DNA of 64,000 nucleotides from Nelumbo lutea. Taxonomy: Eukaryota; Streptophyta; Magnoliopsida; Proteales; Nelumbonaceae. A program made the position numbers and the translations under genes. Shown here one piece after another: positions 22,120 through 32,462 of this stretch. The stretch lies in assembly GCA_022828595.1 (NCBI GenBank), contig JAKGHH010000002.1:83978076-84042075 (forward strand), read 5' to 3'. The notes under the pieces are model-generated. The model saw only the letters and a list, made by a program, of their open reading frames with translations, was not told the DNA's origin and searched no databases. Positions within the stretch are counted from its first letter, which is position 1, and the number at the start of each line of letters is the position of its first letter.

Positions 22120-22920
22120 AGGCTTCTTACATTAATCACACACCAAGCCCTTCTTATCATCCCTTCTAGTCTCACTACTCCCCCTATCCCCATTCGGCTT
22201 AGGTTTTGCTGTACCAACCATAACCAACTGGTCAATCTCAGGTTGTCTCAACATTACATTCCTCCTACTCTCCTCTCCAGAGACAAAGGCATAGGCCTGA
22301 GAGAGTATCACACCCTCCCTAGAAAGAATATGTTGCCTAGCAATGTCAAATTCAGGGTTCAGCCCTGCCAAGAACTCCAAAACCCTATTCCTCTCTACCA
22401 GTCTATGATAAGTTGATGCATCATTTACACTTTCCCATACCACAGTTTCTAAGTGATATATTTCCTACCATAGGATTTTCAGCATGGAGAAATACACAGC
22501 AAGAGGTTTTTCTCCCCGTTACATACTTATCACCTGATTTCTTAACTGATAGGCTCTGGCTTCATTTTGCTTCTAAGAGTAGGGTTTCAATCACTTCATC
22601 CCAAATCTCCTTAGCAGTATTAGCCCATAGGAAATTTTTTGCAATATAGGTAACATAGAATTACACAGCCAGGACATTACCATGTAATTCTCCTACACCC
22701 ATTGGGAAGAATCTGTATCAAGTTTCTTCTCCTCTCTAGTGAAATACCCTAATTTTCCATGGGCAACAATAGCCATCTTAGTTGATTGTGCCCACTCCAA
22801 ATAATTTGTACCATCAAGTTTTATTGTAGTAATGATCCTAGACCCAAAAATATCACTATTACCTCCAACACCCAATCCCACAGTAACGGTAGATTTCATC
22901 TCGATATTCCAACTCTCCAT
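22120..22920 (-). pseudogene. N1 gag
   Basis: Copia gag relic. The first frame (22693-22920) starts with an ATG and has 'ITTIKLDGTNYLEWAQSTKM' and 'GKLGYFT'. The second (22132-22443) has 'ERNRVLEFLAGLNPEFDIAR' and 'SQAYAFVSGEESRRNVML', and runs into a zinc knuckle of the C-x2-C-x4-H-x4-C type near 22110-22150. That knuckle carries an in-frame stop between its first two cysteines. The two frames are out of register. Confidence 0.9.
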
Positions 22921-23353
22921 CTTACTTCAAACAGTTCAATAGTAAAAAAAATAGATTGGAGACCTTCAACAAATAATTTAATATCACACACAGAAACCAA
23001 CCCTTCTAGAAGAAGAAAACCCTAGCTGGAGAGAAATCTCTCTCCTCCCCACGCCTCCCGACAGAGAGAAGAGTGAATTGATCACTCCAAGAGGCTCAGA
23101 AAATTCCAGAAAATCGATCCTGGGCACCCAAGATCAGATCAAAAACAAAGAGTCCAACTTTTCTGAGACTCTTCTCCATACTCCAGTTCTTCCTGAGTTT
23201 GATGTCGAACAGTAGATCACCTTCCTAATGACTAGATCCCACCAAAAAATCCAAGAACTGGGCAATCTATAGCAGATCAATCAGTCCTTTACTACTTCAT
23301 GCAATCGACTGATCTAGGGCTATATGAGAATGCTTCAAGAAACCCTAGTCGAT
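22921..23353 (-). other. N1 untranslated leader
   Basis: Non-coding stretch between PBS and gag start; nothing else recognised. Confidence 0.75.
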
Positions 23354-23365
23354 GCTCTGATACCA
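23354..23365 (-). other. N1 primer-binding site (tRNA-iMet)
   Basis: Minus strand TGGTATCAGAGC directly inside the 5' LTR, complementary to the 3' end of plant initiator tRNA-Met. Confidence 0.93.
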
Positions 23366-23664
23366 AGTAGAAATCTATTGAATTAAAAAATATGAAAGAA
23401 AAGTAGTTTCTTGAAGAGAGAAGGAGAAGAAGAGAAGTTGAAAAGAAAAGAGAGCAATAATCTGGCCACCCCCTTTACTTATTATTTATACTAAAAATAA
23501 TAGAATGGTACAAAGACAACTATGCCTCTATAGGGTAGCAAAACATAAAACAGCATATATAACACTCAAAAATATAATAAAATTTGGACTCACATAACTA
23601 CTGTGTTCCCCACCTCCTATGTAACAACTAACATAAAACATCATAAACTAATTAATCTTCAATA
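23366..23664 (-). repeat. N1 5' LTR
   Basis: 299 bp, matching 16369-16677 with scattered differences. Its outer terminus has mutated from TGTTGAAG to TATTGAAG on the minus strand. Confidence 0.92.
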
Positions 23665-24975
23665 AGGAAAATCAGAGTTACAAAGTAAGGAGCTAAAGGA
23701 TCTTAACTCCCTATTACCCTATGTACCCCTAACCATGAACCAATTACAAAACATCCCAAAAAATAAAGTTTTTGTTCACCCCTTGCCTAGCTAGACCCTC
23801 TGCCAATGCATTTGCACTTCTCTTTATCCATGTAAAACGGATTTCAATGTCCTTGGTGAGCTACTTGAACTTCCTCTTTTCATTGTTGTCTTTCCAGAGC
23901 ATAAAACTGTCCTCTTTTAAAAAATTCACTACAATTTCAAAATCATCTGCTATGATCAACATTTTAATATTCATTTCCTTGGCCCTTTATATCCCTTCTC
24001 CCTTCAAGAGCTCCTAGAATCTCAGCCCTCAAGGAATCCCCCACCCCAATTGGACCAGAATACATAGCTAACAAATTCCATTTTTCATCTCTTATCACTC
24101 CCCTCACTCCGGAGGACCTTGGATTTCCCATGCTGCTGCCATCAACATTCAATTTGGTAAACCCATGAGGTGGAGGTGTCCAGCAGGAATTTGAATTCTT
24201 CTTGATTGAGACTCATTCTGCAATCTCCTTCCACTTTCTGATCATATCATCAACTGAGAACACAATTCCAAGGTTTTCAACCAGTGTATCACCCTAATGT
24301 GGATAAACTCTAGGATTACTTCCAAACTTCTCTCCTTATTTGAAAATAGGCTTGAATTTCTCTCCTCCCAAACAGTTCGATACATGGCAGCCCTACCACA
24401 TCTCTACATGATATTGGTCCTTTTGGTTGGCCAGTTAGGCATAGAAGTAAATAAGCTTTGCACATTATAAGGGGGAGTCCACCTGCACCCAAACAAATAA
24501 GTAAACCATTCCCAAATGACTTTAACAAACTGACAAGAAATTAGTAAGTGGTATCCAGACTTACCATCGGATTTACAGAGGACACACCAATGAGGAGACA
24601 AACAACTATTAGGTCTTTTTCTTTGAAGTAGATCCCCTATATTAACTCTTTCCATAAAGACTTCCCAATACAAGCTCCCAACCTTTGGAGGTATAGGTCA
24701 ACACCACACTTCTTTAATAGGAAAAGACAGCCCAACAGGAGAAGGGGGTAACAGGGCCTTAAAGAAAGAGGCACAAGTGTAGGAACCCAAGGGAGTGAGT
24801 GTACATATTCTATTATCTGACTTCGATGGCTCAATGAAGACCCCTTCAAGAATGGATAATAAGGCTAAAATACAGGCTAACAATGTGTCCTTGACATCTC
24901 TTCTCAAGCTCAAGTTCCATCCAAACCCAGAAGGTACAAGGAAAGAGGAAACTTGCCAAACAGCTTGGAAGTCCC
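23665..24975 (-). pseudogene. L1-type LINE ORF2 C-terminal part, interrupted by N1
   Basis: Minus strand, in order: 'SYTCASFFKALLPPSPVGLS', then the RT zinc-binding domain 'VNIGDLLQRKRPNSCLSPHW' and 'CVLCKSDGKSGYHLLISC' (cysteine/histidine pattern intact), then the RNase H start 'MNVDGSSMGNPRSSGVRGVI' and 'SLRAEILGALEG'. Frames shift between these blocks. The 3' tail is found on the other side of N1 at 16326-16368, so N1 inserted into this LINE. The RT core itself is absent. Confidence 0.9.
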
Positions 24976-25461
24976 TTTAAATTAGAAATAACAACTTGGA
25001 AGTCCCTTTAAATTAGAACATTCCTCCAACTCTTTTGTGCCAAACAGCTTGAGACCTTGAAATACAACAATCATCTCTACTCTCAAGGAGCTTCTATAAC
25101 CCATACACCTGAGAAGCTCAACCTAATGATGCCTCTTCCATCCCTTGCCACGTTCTATCATAAGATGTTTGTGTCACTATTGAGAAAGTTGATTGCTCCA
25201 AACAGAAAGAACAAAGTCAACCTTGTTGCCAACTCATAGAAGCAGTCAAGCAGACATAATTATCTTATTAACATATATCTTACATGTTCTTGACAAATTA
25301 AATTTGTCCCTTAGAAGCTCCTTTGGAATGACAAGGAAAATGCATTGACAACATGTTAAAGCTTTCAAAGATACAAAATGCTGATTTCATTGTGGTTTAA
25401 GTCTCCTTAATGTTTTGGAAGGAGTGCCCCTTGATCTCAAAGGCTATGTAAGTGGTGTGGT
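24976..25461. other. Unassigned spacer
   Basis: It opens with a short direct duplication ('cttggaagtccctttaaatta' twice, about 24963 and 24996). I recognise no family in the rest. Confidence 0.5.
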
Positions 25462-26239
25462 AAGGCTAAGTGTGGTGGTCTCCTTGAAAAATGAAGAAAG
25501 GCCGAGGGATATCAAGTAGCAAAGTTGAGCAGGGGTCTCTAAATTGATGGAATCGTCTCTTAGTTACGGTTTATTCCCCCTTTTTATGTGTAGATCCCGG
25601 GGCCATAAGGGGAAGGTTCCACAATGGGTTTGAATCTCATTTGGAAAGGAAATCCATGATTTGTTGTTGATTGTCAGGAAGACACCACTGGGGGTTCGCT
25701 ACGTGTCGACTGAGATCTTCCTTGGACAAAGTTTCCTTTCGTCCAAGGATTCTCACAACACACGTGTGCTACTTCCCTTTACAGGTCTCCCGTGTTGACA
25801 TGGCGAGAATGTCGTCAGAACTAATCCAACGTGTTCACTTAATTTGCAGGATGTCTCGTTGTGTTCCATGATTTGTTGTCGATTGTCAGGAAGACACCAC
25901 TGGGGGTTCGCCATGTGTCGAGCGAGATCTTCCTTGGACAAAGTTTCCTTTCATCCAAGGATTCTCACAACACACGTGTGCTACTTCCCTTTATGGTTCA
26001 CCCGTGTTGACATGGCAAGAATGTTGTCAGAACTAATCCAACGTGTTCACTTAAATTGTTGGATGTCTCGTCGTGAGCATCTTTGACTTGCTACAGCCGT
26101 GAGGTGGCTCTTTGGTCTATTGCACGTCCATGACATCTTTGAGCCCATCGCAGACCTGTAATGGGCTACAGGTTCATCGCAGGCCTATAATGGGCTATGG
26201 GCTTATCGCAAGCCTAGTTTTGATGTCTTCATCGCCTTC
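25462..26239 (-). repeat. Inverted fragment of the gypsy-2 LTR
   Basis: Read on the minus strand it matches the plus-strand LTR at 58300-58920, including 'caccacacttagcctta', 'tccccttagggc'-like and 'aaagagccacctcac' blocks. It is truncated on its U5 side near 25462. On its U3 side it resumes after the solo LTR as 27724 to about 27745. The core TATA is CATAAAAA here instead of TATAAAAA. Confidence 0.82.
25654..26077. repeat. 212-bp tandem duplication inside the inverted LTR
   Basis: The unit starting at 25654 ('ccatgatttgttgt') recurs at 25866 with scattered substitutions, ending near 'ggatgtctcgt'. The plus-strand LTR at 58242-59265 has a single copy. Confidence 0.9.
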
Positions 26240-27723
26240 TGATGAGAATAAAATTTATCATATTTTTATCCCCTAATATTCTGTCTTCTACACTGAATTA
26301 ATACTTAATTAGACTCATATTTCTTGTAATTTGGTGCAGGGCAAGGAAAGAAGTCGCAAGAAGAAAAACAAGGCTAATCGGATGGGTTTGCATAGTTTCG
26401 GCAGCGATCAGTAATCTGGGCCTAACTTTCATATCCAGGATCTGATTGGGCAGATTCAAGATTCATTGGAAATAAAAGAGAGAAAGCTATAACTTTTATG
26501 TTCTGGGCTTTTGCAGATTTGGCCTACATCAAAGTCAAATCCGGGCCCAAATACGGAGCAATTTCATAGTGAGGCCCAATTCCCAACTGAAGCCCATTTT
26601 GTAGAAAAACCTTAAAGCGGCCCAAGTTATTAAAGTAGTCCATTCGAATTCAAGAATTTCGAGAGTCCTCTTAGATTTAAATTTTAAATGCAATTCCAGA
26701 AAGATTAGGAAAGATTTAGATCATGAGATAGGAGATAAGATAGGATAGGATAAAAGGAGTTTGGATCAAGGCTGGATTATCCATTCTGGAGAAAACTCCA
26801 AGTAATTGTAAGCTATATGAGAGGGGGGCGTACCAACCCTAGGGGTATCAAGCATGAATTGCATTGAGCTATCTATCAAGAAAGGAGAAAACAAATCAAG
26901 AAACTTGGGGAAGGTGATCAAGAAATCAAGAAACTTCAAGAAGTGGTGATGGCAAGAAGAAGAGATCTCAGCACCATGGGCAAATTCATGAGTTCTTTCT
27001 TTCCCTTTGTTTGCTTTAATTCTTTTATCATGAACTGATTTGTTTTTAGCTAGGGCTATGGAAAGCCTAACTCTGTTAATGAGTATATTTTTATCTTTAT
27101 GATTTATCCAAGATTGTGATTTCCATACAGTCTATGAATTATTTTGCTTAATGCGATTAAGAGCTTGCCACCCCTTAATTGATTTGGTTTATGCGAATGA
27201 ATCGAGAGAGGAATTCACATAATTGACTGAATAGTTCATAGTGTGAATTGAATGGTATATAGAGATATATATACATGATTCATCTGAATATAATCGTTTT
27301 TCCTTGGACTTAATGCATTCCCATCTTGAGAACTCTACTCGAGAGATCGAAGGGTTACCTGATGGGCATAGTTTTAGTATATCTCAAGAGAGAATATTAA
27401 ATAAAATTGGAAAGGCTTCAGCTTATGGCAATGATAAATTATCTTGGGTAATCTCATACATTAATATTCATTGGAATGGTTAGGTGGACCAAAAGTCCTA
27501 GCGAATTCAATCAATCGTTACATACTTCAGCATTGGTTACTTCTGCTCTTGTTTTCTTTTTCTACTTTTCATTAGTTTTTATCTTCAAATCTGATATTTG
27601 ATTGTCCAAATACTTAGGGAAAGTTGTAGTTCTAATACTTATTTTGTTAAATCCTCATGCGAACGATATTTTTATACTACTTGATAACTAGTGCACTTGC
27701 TAGAGTTATAATCATAGCTATCA
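26240..27723 (+). repeat. Solo Gypsy-type LTR with TSD CCTTC
   Basis: It starts TGATGAGAATAAAATTT and ends AATCATAGCTATCA. Both flanks are CCTTC (26235-26239 and 27724-27728). It is 1484 bp with no internal coding sequence. The motifs 'ggtgcagggcaaggaaag' and 'actagtgcacttgctagag' are typical of plant Gypsy LTRs. It split the inverted gypsy-2 LTR fragment and is therefore younger. Confidence 0.88.
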
Positions 27724-27752
27724 CCTTCACCGATATGGGGAAACACATGAGA

Positions 27753-28267
27753 ATGGCTGCCCAAAGAATCAGTCTTTCCCCTATCCCAGAGGAGAAACAT
27801 GAGAACTTTGACAACTCTAACATAGAGCTTAAAGACAAAGACTATCAAGAGACGGCAGAGCAGACAGACATCGTCATCCTATCCCTTAATGTCTACAGCA
27901 TTGTGTCCCACTTCGACCAAATGGAGCAGATGCAAGCAGAGATGCCTTGCAGCTATTGTTGCAAAGGTCGACGACTCCTAAATACCCTCCCTTCGCCTCT
28001 ACAGAACCACCCACACCAACTCCTAGCCGACCTTTGGCTTCAGCTGATCGGCACTCACTTGAAACCGACCACCCGTCTGCGCCAACCATAGCCCAGAGAA
28101 CCCAACGTTCTACTACCGAACAAACACAGACGGCAATGCACAGCCCAATGATAGCCGACGCACCCGTTAGCCAGATGGAGATCAGGGAATATGTCCTGAA
28201 AGAGGAAAGACAAAACAAGACACAAATGGCCCTCACCCTACAAAAGCCCTACTCTAATCACATCTTG
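27753..28267 (+). pseudogene. gypsy-2 gag, N-terminal part
   Basis: The ATG at 27753 begins 'MAAQRISLSPIPEE', parallel to gypsy-1 gag. The frame continues to 'VSHFDQMEQMQAEM', then a frame change leads to 'EYVLKEERQNKTQMALTLQK' and 'PYSNHILY', where element C28 cuts in at 28273. The gag reading resumes after C28 at 36949. No standard plus-strand LTR lies upstream; instead the inverted LTR fragment abuts the ATG region. Confidence 0.82.
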
Positions 28268-28272
28268 TATAA

Positions 28273-28547
28273 TGTTGAAATAATTTATTTTATTTTTGTT
28301 AGGGTCTGTTTGGTTGGTTAAAGCATTTTATTTTTCTGTTGTTGTACTTTACTTATAGCAGGGGCACAAAGGTATTTTCCCTTCTTATTTTTTGTCGCCC
28401 TATATATTATAATAGAAGTTGGCGCCGCCAGCACTATTCCATTGCCTCTAATCCTTCTTCCTTTCTTTCTTCTCTTCTTCTCCTCTTCTTTTTTTCTTCT
28501 CCACTCTTCTCTTTTTCTTTATTTTTCAATCGGATTTATTGTCAAAA
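28273..28547 (+). repeat. C28 5' LTR
   Basis: Begins TGTTGAAATAATTT and ends ATTGTCAAAA. 275 bp and closely similar to 36667-36943. Contains a 'ctatatattataata' TATA-like stretch. Confidence 0.92.
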
Positions 28548-28559
28548 TGGTATCAAAGC
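28548..28559 (+). other. C28 primer-binding site
   Basis: TGGTATCAAAGC directly after the LTR, a Met-tRNA PBS with one substitution. Confidence 0.85.
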
Positions 28560-29124
28560 AAGGCCAGTGAATCTAGGCGGTCAAGTTTCTTCTCCAAGTT
28601 GCTGAATTTGGGCGGAATAGAGATTAAATATGGATTGATCGAATCAAATCTGCAACTGGTACAGCCCTATTTTTTTTCTTTTTTTTCTTTCCTCGGTCAT
28701 GTACCAAGAGGAAACGAATGAATCTGAACCACTAAATGTCGGCAGACCCTTGTGAGGTTCATACCACTTCTTGTTTTGGATCGTGTGATCCTGTACCTGT
28801 GAAAAGGTAGTTGTAGGTCACAGATGACCTGTTTTCTCTACTTGTTGGCTTGATTTCATGTGTGTAAGGATCTCTCTTAGTGATTAGTGCTTGTAGACCT
28901 TCTGGAAAACTAGTAGGTTGGGACTGTTATTCCGTACAGGTCTAAAAATCAGTTTTGTCATATTGTTTTTTCTGGAAATTGGTGTTGTTCTTGTGCTCAG
29001 ATTAAGTCCAATACTGAAGTGTGTGTGGACTGATCACTTCTTGTGTGTGGAGCTTTTTGTTTTGATAAAAGGAGGGATCCTAAGTTTAGAGTTTAGATCA
29101 AAAATTCTGTGTTGACCGTGTCGT
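28560..29124 (+). other. C28 leader and decayed gag start
   Basis: Mostly non-coding; the N-terminal gag motif seen in N1 is not recognisable here. Confidence 0.6.
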
Positions 29125-29880
29125 TTGAGAATTCTGCTACTTCAGGGGTTTCAGGAAACACAATGGAGTGAGTGGGGGAATGGATATTCCATGCTGCCAC
29201 AGGTAAGAAAGACATTTATGTGGGCTGAAACTGCATGTGAAATATGGGAACAAGCAAAGTCCACTTATTCACAGCAGAGACACTATGCCAAGATATACCA
29301 ACTGCAAGTTGAATCCTTTACTTGCAAACAAAGGGAGAAGAGTCTGTTGGTGTAATATTCAGATCTAACATCGATATAGAAAGAACTTGATCACTATCGA
29401 TATGTAAATTGGAAGTGTGATGAAGATGCAAAGGCATACAAGTCACTTGTATCTTAGTAACGGGTATTTTCCTTTCTCTTGGGGCTTGAATCCTTCATAT
29501 GAGTCCATCAGGGTGCAGACCTTGGGAAGTAAAGACTTGCCATTAGTTTAGGAGGTTATGACTTAGTTCAGTCAGAAGAGAGTAGAAGAAGTGTGATGAA
29601 TTGTACAGAGGGGGAGTCAGTTGCCCTAGTTGTCCGGGGAAGTTTAGATACTAATGTCGGAGTTGGTTTTAAGAAGGGTGACTCTCAGAAGAGAACATAT
29701 GAGTAAACTTTGGTGCACTCACTGCTAGAAGACAAGACACACCATAGATACATGTTGGGATCTCCATGGAAAACCTAAATGGGCACAAGATTTAGGTAAG
29801 AAGTCAACAACTGATCGGGGCAAAAAACCAAGTCAGCAGAATCAGAAAAAAGTATAACCCAACTAATATGGCATCTCAAA
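29125..29880 (+). pseudogene. C28 gag
   Basis: Broken Copia gag. The open part (29125-29355) has 'FMWAETACEIWEQAKSTYSQ' and 'KIYQLQVESF'. Further downstream in shifted frames 'HYRYVNWKCDEDAKAYKSLV', 'FSFLLGLE' and 'LVQSEESRRSVM' can be read, matching gag blocks in N1. Stops interrupt every block. Confidence 0.8.
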
Positions 29881-29928
29881 GGACTAATCCCATGGTAACT
29901 CAGGAAAGGCATCCTAGTTCGTGACAAT

Positions 29929-31033
29929 TTGGAGTTATATGGTAGGACTCTTCGCCAGATGGATTCTGGTCCTACTCCTACCTCTTTCATGTCTACATCA
30001 GGTAACACTGCCATTTCCTTCCATGTGTCATCTCATACCTCTGATTCTCCTTGGATAATTAACTCTGAAGCCTCAAACCACATGACCGGTAAGTCAAATT
30101 TATTTCAGGCATACAACCTTCTATCTGGGAGAGATAAGGTGACACTAGCTTAGGGTTCTTTCTCCACCATAGCTGGCCAAGGAACCATATCTCTCCCACT
30201 CGGCCTTACCCTTTCTAATGTACTGCATATCCCTAAATTGCCTATAAATTTGCTTTCCATTAGTAGTATTGGTCACTTTTTGAATTGTTCAGTTACTTTC
30301 TTTCCATCTTCATGTGTGTTTTAGGATTTGGCCTCGGAGAAGACAATTGGTAGAGGAAGCATGGTGGATGGTCTCTATGTGTTGGAGAATAAAGTTGGTC
30401 TTGTGGCTATGGAACCCTTGAGTTCGTCCAGTGAGAGTCAAGCCTATTTATCGCACAGCCATCTTCGTCATCTTTCTTTTTGAGTCATTAAAAGTTATGT
30501 TTCCAAAGTTGTTTGAGTCTTTGTCAAGGAGTCAGTTATAGTGTCAGATATGTCAATTGAGTAAACATTGTAGAAGCACTTTTCCTTTGACAAATAAAAG
30601 ATCTGAATTTCCATTTCATATTGTTTATTCTAATGTTTGAGGCCCTGTTACTCTACCTACTAAGGATGGATATAAGTACTTCATTACCTTGATCGATGGT
30701 TACTCTAGATAAACCTGGGTTTACCCTATGCGATCTAGAGATGAAGTGCTTAAAATTGTGAAAAACTTTCAATGCATGGTGTTCACTTAGTTCCAAACTG
30801 AAATTCATATTTTCCAGTCAGTCAATGCAAAGGAATACTTCCATAGTGATCTCACGAAATTCTTTGCTTCGAGTGGATCACTTCAACAAAGCTCTTGTGC
30901 TAGGACACCCCAACAAAATGGTGTTGCTGAAAGAAAAAACCGTCATCTTCTTGAAGTAGATAGTGGCTAGTTAATCCATATGAATGTTCAAAAACGTTTT
31001 TGGATGTATGTTGTTTTGTGTGCTACGTACATG
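29929..31033 (+). pseudogene. C28 protease and integrase
   Basis: The protease-like segment 'SPWIINSEASNHMTG' (the usual D-S-G-A of Copia proteases is altered to N-S-E-A) is followed by 'GQGTISLPLGLTLSNVLHIP' and 'KLPINLLSISSIGHF'. Next come a GAG-pre-integrase remnant ('LSHSHLRHLSF') and an integrase core remnant with many stops. 'NGVAERKNRHLLEV' is the conserved integrase motif near 30920, and 'CATYM' is the last recognisable piece at 31033. There the Angela-like segment begins. Confidence 0.85.
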
Positions 31034-31779
31034 GAGTAACTCTCTCCAAGAAGATGTCTCCCAAGACTTCTGAGGAGATTGAGGGCATGAGAGATGTTCC
31101 TTATGCCTCAGCCGTAGGGAGCATCATGCATGTCATGCTGTGCACTCGCCTGGACATAGCTCAGGTGGTGAGTGTGGTAAGCAGATACCAGGCTAACCCA
31201 GGGCAGGAGCATTGGACTGCTGTGAAGAACATACTTAAATACCTTCGAAGGACAAAAGAGTTTTGTTTGGTATTCGATGGTAGTTCACTACAAGTTCTGG
31301 AGTATACCGATGTCGATTTCCAGTCGGATCCAGATGATAGAAAGTCTACATCTGGGTATGTTTTCATGATAGGATCATGTGTTGTTTGCTGGAAAAGCAG
31401 CAAACAGGGGTCCACTGCAGACTCCACAACCGAGGCCGAGTACATTGCCGCAAGTGAAGCTGCCAAGAAAGCCGTGTGGATGAAGAAATTCATACACGAA
31501 TTGGGAGTGATTCCATCCAGCACATCACCCATCCCGTTGTTGTGTGACAACAATGGAGCGATCGCCCAGGCTAAAGAGCCTCGGGCCCACTCGAAGTCAA
31601 AGCACATCGAGAGGAAGTACCATGTACTGTGGGAGATCATTGGTAGAGGAGACGTCCTAATTCAGAAGGTAGCATCAGCGGATAATGTGGTAGACCCATT
31701 GACTAAGCCACTAACACAGAAGGTGTTTGAGAAACACGTGGAAAGTATGGGACTCCGGCTTGTACCAGATTGGACCTAA
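31034..31779 (+). pseudogene. Angela-like pol C-terminus (RNase H)
   Basis: An open frame from the pre-RNase H connector ('GVTLSKKMSPKTSEEIEGM', 'YASAVGSIMHVMLCTRLDI') through RNase H: 'YTDVDFQSDPDDRKSTSGYV', 'DSTTEAEYIAASEAAKKAVW', 'LLCDNNGAIAQAKEPRAHSK', 'KHIERKYHVLWEII', 'VVDPLTKPLTQKVFEKH'. The stop codon comes just before the PPT. It is close to the longer copy at 38946-40744. Only the 5' truncation makes it a pseudogene; the aspartate and glutamate positions expected for RNase H look kept. Confidence 0.93.
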
Positions 31780-31793
31780 GTGCAAGTGGGAGC
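31780..31793 (+). other. Angela-like PPT
   Basis: GTGCAAGTGGGAGC between the pol stop and the LTR start. The same string occurs before LTR copy D. Confidence 0.88.
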
Positions 31794-32417
31794 TGTTAGA
31801 CAGTCTTGTATGCCCTTAGCTTCAACCGGATTTGATGTACTTTTGTTATTTAGTGGAAATAAATTAAAGTGCATGTTTGATTCATGTTGTTTGGTATAAT
31901 TATGTGTAAGACCCTAAAACTGGACACTTATAGAAACTTGTGTTAGTTTTAAATGTTCACAGCCATTGGATGAGTGAGGAGATTTATCCTGCCAAGGCTG
32001 ATACTGATGTGCCACCAAGTGTTGGGATGGCTTGTTTCGGCCATCAGGGTAAGACTCAAGGCACATGTAGTATGGGATTGCTTGAACCCTTGAACCGGAC
32101 CAAATTTCCAGTATTGCCCTATACCTTGGAGACAGATGGGCAAAACTGGAAAGTTACACCTGACCCCTAGACTCGATTATGACGCATCACAAGGTGTCGG
32201 ATCGGGCTGTCTTTGATGTGTTAATCAGTGAGATCCTTAGTGGGGGTCAAAACCTGGACATGTTGGGGCAATCTGAGAATTCATCTGAGTGAGTGGTCAT
32301 AGTGACAGGATTAGCCCCTTTGTCGGACAATGGTAATGATCGGGAATGCACTCTCTCTGATGGAAACCAAACTGCCGGCAGTTGATTTCAATCGTTGGAA
32401 TTTTGTTTTGCAAAATT

Positions 32418-32462
<45 letters not shown>

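Larger units (their letters stand above)
16369..23664 (-). mobile_element. N1: full-length Ty1/Copia element, decayed
   Basis: A minus-strand Copia element with both LTRs (23366-23664 and 16369-16677), a PBS at 23354-23365, a PPT at 16678-16692, and gag, protease, integrase, RT and RNase H relics in Copia order. It is flanked by AGGAA at 16364-16368 and 23665-23669. It sits in the 3' tail of a LINE. Its RNase H domain is split by another element at 16917-18791. All reading frames are broken. Confidence 0.93.

Noticed and set aside
21940..22416. 158-codon plus-strand ORF
   Set aside because: It is antisense to the N1 gag zinc-knuckle region, which has clear family motifs on the minus strand.
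27657..28236. Host gene candidates on both strands near 27.6-28.3 kb
   Set aside because: The plus-strand frames match the gypsy gag start seen in gypsy-1; the minus-strand frame is its shadow.
28339..28605. ORF with F/S/L-rich sequence in the C28 LTR (also 36733-36948)
   Set aside because: It is the pyrimidine-rich R/U5 part of both C28 LTRs translated by chance.
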